Below are positions 60,844-64,000 of a DNA stretch of 64,000 nt, one piece after another; position 1 is the first letter of the stretch, and each line of letters starts with the position of its first letter. A program made the translations under genes and the position numbers. Source of the DNA: JBIKWM01 sp044356305 (GTDB lineage: Bacteria; Bacteroidota; Bacteroidia; UBA10329); assembly GCA_044356305.1 (NCBI GenBank), contig JBIKWM010000001.1:186001-250000 (forward strand), written 5' to 3'. The notes below the pieces were generated by a model. The model was not told the DNA's origin. It made no database searches and worked only from the letters and a program-made list of their open reading frames with translations.

Positions 60844-61194
60844 TCAGCGCACGGGGCTACCATCGGCCACCGATGCATGGGGCACCAGCAGTACCGTGCC
60901 GCCCGGCTGGCCCGTGACGCCCAGCACCAGCACCTCGCTCATCACATCGGCCACCTGGCGCGGGGGCATGTTCACCACCGCCAGCACCTTGCGGCCCACC
61001 AGCTGGGCGGCCGTGTACCGCTCGGTGAGCTGTGCACTGCTGGTGCGCTGGCCCAGTGGGCCGAACGAGATGTGCAACCTGTACGATGGCCGCCTGGCCC
61101 GCACCGATACCTCGGCATGCATTATGGTGCCCACCCGGATATCGAGGCCCGCAAACGCATCGTGGCTCACGGGTTCCCTGGCCTCGGTGCCCAT
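60844..61194 (-). CDS. csaA: CsaA-like tRNA-binding-domain protein
   Basis: 116 residues forming a single OB-fold tRNA-binding domain (FAGLDIRVGTIMHAEV, QLVGRKVLAVVNMPPRQVADVMSE, VLVLGVTGQPGGTVLL). CsaA proteins act as small chaperones or bind structured RNA; function in Bacteroidota is not settled. The ATG immediately follows the stop of the upstream NTF2-like lipoprotein gene (TGA then ATG with no gap), so the pair is coupled. Confidence 0.9.
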   Translation of the reverse strand: MGTEAREPVSHDAFAGLDIRVGTIMHAEVSVRARRPSYRLHISFGPLGQRTSSAQLTERYTAAQLVGRKVLAVVNMPPRQVADVMSEVLVLGVTGQPGGTVLLVPHASVADGSPVR

Positions 61195-61632
61195 TCAGCT
61201 CGAGTGGTCGTGCCGTATGCGCCACCCATCGGGGCCATGGCGCAGGATGAGCGTGAAATGACCGCTGAGCGTATCGGCCGTGCGGAACAGCTGCCAACGC
61301 CCGGTGCACAGCATATGGTCGGTGCCCAGGGCACTGAAGCGCAGACGGTCAAACTCCAATGTGCCCATGGCCGCGCGGTCGGGGTACCCCTTGCGGTAGC
61401 GGTCGAGGGTGGGCTGCCAGCCGTAGGTGGGGCCGTTCCTACCAATGAAACAGAGCGAATCGGTGTGCTCATACAGGGCCATGAACCCTTCGAGGTCGCC
61501 CCGGTTCCAAGCATCGCGCTGGGCCATCATGCCGGTGGTGATCTCGGCCACGGCCGCCTCTCTGTCCATGGCCGGTGCCGTGCACGACCCGATGCCCAGC
61601 AGCAGCATCAGGCCGAAGAGTGGTGTTCTCAT
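61195..61632 (-). CDS. NTF2-like (DUF4440/SnoaL-type) lipoprotein
   Basis: 145 residues from ATG 61632 with a lipobox (LLGIGSC, Cys17). The mature part is a cone-shaped NTF2-like fold: REAAVAEITTGMMAQRDAWNRGDLEGFMALY, then LCFIGRNGPTYGWQPTLDRY, and a C-terminal GHFTLILRHGPDGWRIRHDHSS with His residues. In secreted forms this fold binds small ligands or acts as an accessory domain. An in-frame extension upstream lacks a signal. Transcribed with csaA. Confidence 0.87.
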   Translation of the reverse strand: MRTPLFGLMLLLGIGSCTAPAMDREAAVAEITTGMMAQRDAWNRGDLEGFMALYEHTDSLCFIGRNGPTYGWQPTLDRYRKGYPDRAAMGTLEFDRLRFSALGTDHMLCTGRWQLFRTADTLSGHFTLILRHGPDGWRIRHDHSS

Positions 61633-61732
61633 AGCCCCAAAGGAAATGGAAATGGGGGAATACTGAGGAATACGAGAGGGGGTGCGGGTCAATGTTCAAT
61701 TAGCAATGATCAATTGAGGGGGTTAAGGGGAG

Positions 61733-61888
61733 TGTTTATTAGGATGCCGGAGGCAGAGTGATCCTCACTCGCGAGACGCGAGCGAACAAAACACGCGAGC
61801 CTGGGCGGGGTGTTTATTAGGATGCCGGAGGCAGAGTAATCCTCGCTCGCGGGACGCGAGCGAACAAAACACGCGAGCCTGGGCGGGG
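61733..61888. repeat. 78-bp tandem duplication
   Basis: Two head-to-tail copies, 61733-61810 and 61811-61888, differ at about four positions. Each contains the palindrome CTCGCG-AGA-CGCGAG (GGA in copy 2) and GATGCCGGAGGCAGAG. It looks like a REP-type intergenic element. No gene is seen between 61633 and 62410. Confidence 0.92.
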
Positions 61889-62074
61889 AGGGTTCTTTGG
61901 GTGCCAGGGCCGCCTCGGTGGGTGTAGTGCGCGGGTGCAGGGTGTCAACGCGCGTGATGAGCTGACTCAACTATTCGATGTTGGCCTTCATGCGGTCATG
62001 GGCCTCTTGCTGGTCGGGAGTCATGGCTTTGGTGGGTGGTGGTCGTTGCTCAGAATGTCACAGACTTTGCGGTT

Positions 62075-62158
62075 CGGGAGGGGGGGGGGTACCCCCTCCC
62101 CCCCCCCCGGGGGGTATGACCCCCCCAGGGGAGGGGTACCCCCCGGGAGGGGGAGGGT
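62075..62158. repeat. G-tract/C-tract cluster with GGTACC palindromes
   Basis: Runs of 5-11 G alternate with runs of 5-12 C, joined twice by GGGGTACCCC. It can form cruciforms or, on either strand, G-quadruplexes. Long homopolymers here may carry sequencing length errors. Confidence 0.85.
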
Positions 62159-62163
62159 ATTTA

Positions 62164-62410
62164 CCTAACTGGCTAGGCTTGGAACCTAACTGGCTAGGTC
62201 TGGAACCTAACTGGCTAGGCCCGGAACCTAACTGGCTAGGCCCGGAACCTAACTGGCTAGGTCTGGAACCTAACTGGCTAGGCCCGGAACCTAACGGGCT
62301 AGGTCTGGAACCTAACGGGCTAGGCCTGGAACCTAACTGGCTAGGCTTGGAACCTAACTGGCTAGGCTCGGAGCCTAACTGGCTAGGCCCGGAGCCTAAC
62401 TGGCTAGGCC
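62164..62410. repeat. 21-bp tandem array 4 (11.8 units)
   Basis: Units start every 21 bp from 62164 to 62395, with the last cut at 16 bp. Consensus is CCTAACTGGCTAGGCCTGGAA. CCTAACTGGCTAGG is a near palindrome (CCTA...TAGG). Two units have GGG for TGG. A heptapeptide frame (PNWLGLE) is open but lacks a start context. The array abuts the stop of the minus-strand frame at 62411. Confidence 0.92.
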
Positions 62411-62623
62411 TCATGGGGCCGGAGGGGTGGGCGTTCCAGGGCCGCCTTGGCCCTCAAACCTCACTTTGAGCCTGTTGTATCGCTCTGCTGCCCCAGCAAT
62501 TCCTGCCTTAGCAGCTGCCTCTAGAATCTTGTAGTAGATAAGGCATACCGCGTAGGCCTCGGCCCCGGCCAGATATTGTGTGTCGCGCACTTTGTCGAGG
62601 TAATCCTCGAGCCTGATGGCCAC
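62411..62623 (-). pseudogene. Possible C-terminal gene fragment, unknown family
   Basis: A 70-residue frame with protein-like composition (AIRLEDYLDKVRDTQYLAGAEAYAVCLIYYKILEAAAKAG) that could be a small helical protein. The only usable start is GTG 62623; the frame continues upstream without ATG and loses protein character, and it collides there with a plus-strand gene fragment. It is likely the 3' part of a gene truncated at its 5' end. The last residues (PGTPTPPAP) run into the array. A real small gene with a GTG start is the alternative. Confidence 0.45.
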
Positions 62624-62734
62624 CTCCTCTTCGAGGCCGAGGGCTATCAGCCCCTCACCATCACCGCTCAGGAGGTCAAGGTCGGCACCATTACCACCCT
62701 CAACGTCACCCTCACGGCCATCCCCGCGCCCTGA
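62600..62734 (+). pseudogene. 3' fragment of a carboxypeptidase-regulatory-like domain gene
   Basis: The plus frame ending at 62734 reads FEAEGYQPLTITAQEVKVG and then TTLNVTLTAIPAP, the typical last strands of a carboxypeptidase-like regulatory domain. Nothing upstream of ~62600 continues it; there the minus strand carries another fragment. Too short to be a gene. Confidence 0.5.
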
Positions 62735-62896
62735 GCCCGGAAACTGCCCTCCCTTTCCGCATTCTTTGGGTTTGGATAGGATTTCCTACCCCAACAGGAC
62801 CAATCTCATTTGGCCTGATGCATACATGCCAGCAGAAAGACCAGAGTCCGTAAAATTGCCGCTGAACTGAGCAACCCACCAAACACAGACAGCACC

Positions 62897-63064
62897 ATGG
62901 GCAAAGGAGACATCAAATCGAGAAGGGGAAAGATCCACAACGGTTCGTACGGAGTGCGCAGGCCCCGTAAGGCAGAGGCCACATCTGTTACCGCTGTTGC
63001 AGCGCCAAAGGCCGAGAAGAAGGCTGCCGCACCCAAAAAGGCAGCTGCCAAGAAAAAGGCCTGA
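62897..63064 (+). CDS. 30S ribosomal protein THX
   Basis: 55 residues: MGKGDIKSRRGKIHNGSYGV then RRPRK and an Ala/Lys-rich tail. The N-terminal ~25 residues are the THX (S31e-like) signature, a small basic peptide that binds the head of the 30S subunit; Bacteroidota THX commonly carries this kind of Lys/Ala extension. A clear start (CACCATGGGC) and high basicity support it. Convergent with pdxH, 8 bp apart. Confidence 0.93.
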   Translation: MGKGDIKSRRGKIHNGSYGVRRPRKAEATSVTAVAAPKAEKKAAAPKKAAAKKKA

Positions 63065-63072
63065 CCCAACTG

Positions 63073-63717
63073 TCAGGGTGCAAGCCGCACCCGTTGCCAT
63101 TCGGCTCCCGACCGGGTGTACACCACACGGTCGTGCAGCCGGTCGGGCCTGCCCTGCCAGAATTCCATTGAAGCAGCCAGCACCCTGTATCCGCCCCAGT
63201 GCGGTGGGCGGGGCACAGGCCCGTGTCCGAACCGTTGCTGTATGTGCCTGAGGCGCGCCTCTATCTCCTCGCGCCCGGCCACCACCTCGCTCTGTGGCGA
63301 GGCCCACGCCCCTATCTGGCTCTCGCGCGGACGGGTGGCGAAGTAGGCATCACTCTGTTCAGCCGATAGCTGCTCTACAGTTCCACCTATGCGCACCTGG
63401 CGGGCCAGCGGCTGCCAGAAGAACGACAGCGACACCCGCGGTTCGTGCGCCATCTCGCGCCCCTTGGCACTCTGCCGGTTGGTGAAGAACTCAAAGCCAT
63501 CTGGCCCGAAACCTTTCAGCAGCACCACCCGTGCCCGTGGGGCGCCATCGGCTGCCACGGTGCTCAGGGTCATGGCATTCACATCGTCAATACCCGCATT
63601 CTGGGCCTCTGCGAACCACCGCCCGAACTGGACGATGGGGTCCGGGTCGAGCATGTGCTCATCCAGCGGTTCGCTCATATAGTTGAGGCGCAGGGCCGAG
63701 AGGTCGGTTCGTTCCAT
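63073..63717 (-). CDS. pdxH: Pyridoxamine 5'-phosphate oxidase
   Basis: 214 residues. PdxH oxidises pyridoxine or pyridoxamine 5'-phosphate to pyridoxal phosphate with FMN and O2. Signature segments are MTLSTVAADGAPRARVVLLKG (FMN site), FFTNRQSAKGRE, LSFFWQPLARQVRIGG, ESQIGAWASPQS, and the C-terminal PHWGGYRVLAASMEFWQGRPDRLHDR with the substrate Arg and His, ending in RVRLAP. Complete, cytoplasmic. It is followed by THX on the opposite strand. Confidence 0.97.
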   Translation of the reverse strand: MERTDLSALRLNYMSEPLDEHMLDPDPIVQFGRWFAEAQNAGIDDVNAMTLSTVAADGAPRARVVLLKGFGPDGFEFFTNRQSAKGREMAHEPRVSLSFFWQPLARQVRIGGTVEQLSAEQSDAYFATRPRESQIGAWASPQSEVVAGREEIEARLRHIQQRFGHGPVPRPPHWGGYRVLAASMEFWQGRPDRLHDRVVYTRSGAEWQRVRLAP

Positions 63718-63791
63718 GGCGCTAACTTACCGAGGGCAGCCGTTGGCCGACTGACCGCAGTCAGCCGGACAGCGGCCCATGGCATGCCCGG

Positions 63792-64000
63792 TCATTTGAA
63801 TATCAGCTTGTAGATGTCGTTGCCATTGGCCAGCACCAGCAACGAGAGCAGCAGCAGCATGCCTATGTACTGCGCCACCTCCAGCACCTTGTCGCTCGGC
63901 TTGCGGCCCGTCACCACTTCCCACAATAGGAATATGACATGGCCGCCATCCAGGGCCGGGATGGGCAGAATGTTCATGAAAGCCAGAACGATGCTCAGGA
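63792..64000 (-). CDS. rseP: Site-2 protease RseP, C-terminal part
   Basis: Frame open to the window edge; 68 residues visible. LSIVLAFMNILPIPALDGGH contains the third catalytic element of the intramembrane metalloprotease (LDG motif, metal-binding Asp) and is followed by a last hydrophobic segment (YIGMLLLLSLLVLANGNDIYKLIFK). RseP cleaves anti-sigma factors and signal-peptide remnants within the membrane. The HExxH and PDZ parts lie beyond the window. Gene end confirmed by TGA at 63792. Confidence 0.88.
   Translation of the reverse strand, partial: LSIVLAFMNILPIPALDGGHVIFLLWEVVTGRKPSDKVLEVAQYIGMLLLLSLLVLANGNDIYKLIFK

Noticed and set aside
62164..62410. CRISPR array
   Set aside because: The arrays are contiguous 21-bp tandem repeats without unique spacers of 30 bp or more, and no cas genes are present. 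The same applies to the arrays at 4593, 5125 and 36747.
1..64000. tRNA or rRNA genes
   Set aside because: I looked for T-loop and rRNA core signatures on both strands and saw none; TTCGAATCC-like strings such as the one near 36241 are in coding sequence.

Overview
This window looks like a chromosomal segment from a fairly G+C-rich member of the Bacteroidota, most likely Flavobacteriales-like. The evidence is several large secreted proteins ending in type IX secretion (T9SS) sorting domains, a TonB receptor with an N-terminal carboxypeptidase-like domain, short Crp/Fnr regulators, a THX ribosomal protein, and start-proximal promoters of the Bacteroidota type TAnnTTTG, here often TAnnTTCG. No rRNA, tRNA, CRISPR array, transposase or phage gene was seen.

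Layout. 1-3.8 kb: the 3' end of one T9SS protein, then a secreted S1 serine protease. 3.8-5.4 kb: non-coding, with a candidate structured RNA, two tandem arrays (21-bp and 42-bp periods) and a 60-bp direct repeat. 5.4-12.7 kb: haloalkane-dehalogenase-like hydrolase, Crp regulator plus PAQR/HlyIII membrane protein, panC, and a Crp/adenylate cyclase/FAD monooxygenase operon. 12.7-23.7 kb: housekeeping genes, namely a 3'-5' exonuclease, lipoproteins, a fused oligopeptide ABC ATPase, the panD/flippase/lipoprotein/radA operon, an aldehyde dehydrogenase and a three-gene sugar-amidation cassette (WbpG, HisF-like, HisH-like). 23.8-28.1 kb: a 1412-residue T9SS protein with dockerin-like repeats.

28.2-49.9 kb is the accessory heart of the window. 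Three paralogous fibre-like secreted proteins (29.8, 41.1 and 45.4 kb) share about 520 N-terminal residues at very high nucleotide identity, have unrelated C-termini, and are each followed at once by a different exported protein: a Fib_succ-type domain protein, a TlpA-like thioredoxin, and an M28 peptidase. Between the first two lie a vanadium-haloperoxidase fusion, a NYN-domain pseudogene flanked by a duplication of the haloperoxidase 3' end, another 21-bp array, a CRTAC1-like FG-GAP protein, a cytochrome c/copper-monooxygenase-like protein and a redoxin.

49.9-64 kb: a PI-PLC-like enzyme, a TonB receptor paired with a T9SS-exported S15/CocE hydrolase, an acyl-CoA thioesterase, dnaG, a universal stress protein, a CsaA-like protein, an NTF2-like lipoprotein, a repeat-rich intergenic region (78-bp duplication, G/C tracts, fourth array, two gene fragments), ribosomal protein THX, pdxH, and the 3' end of rseP.

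The most unusual signals are (i) the family of 21-bp-period intergenic arrays, three of them about 12 units long, each unit carrying a near-palindromic core; (ii) the mosaic fibre paralogues with swapped C-termini and different downstream partners; and (iii) the NYN gene broken by a stop codon exactly at the Tyr codon of its N-terminal motif and sitting between direct repeats.
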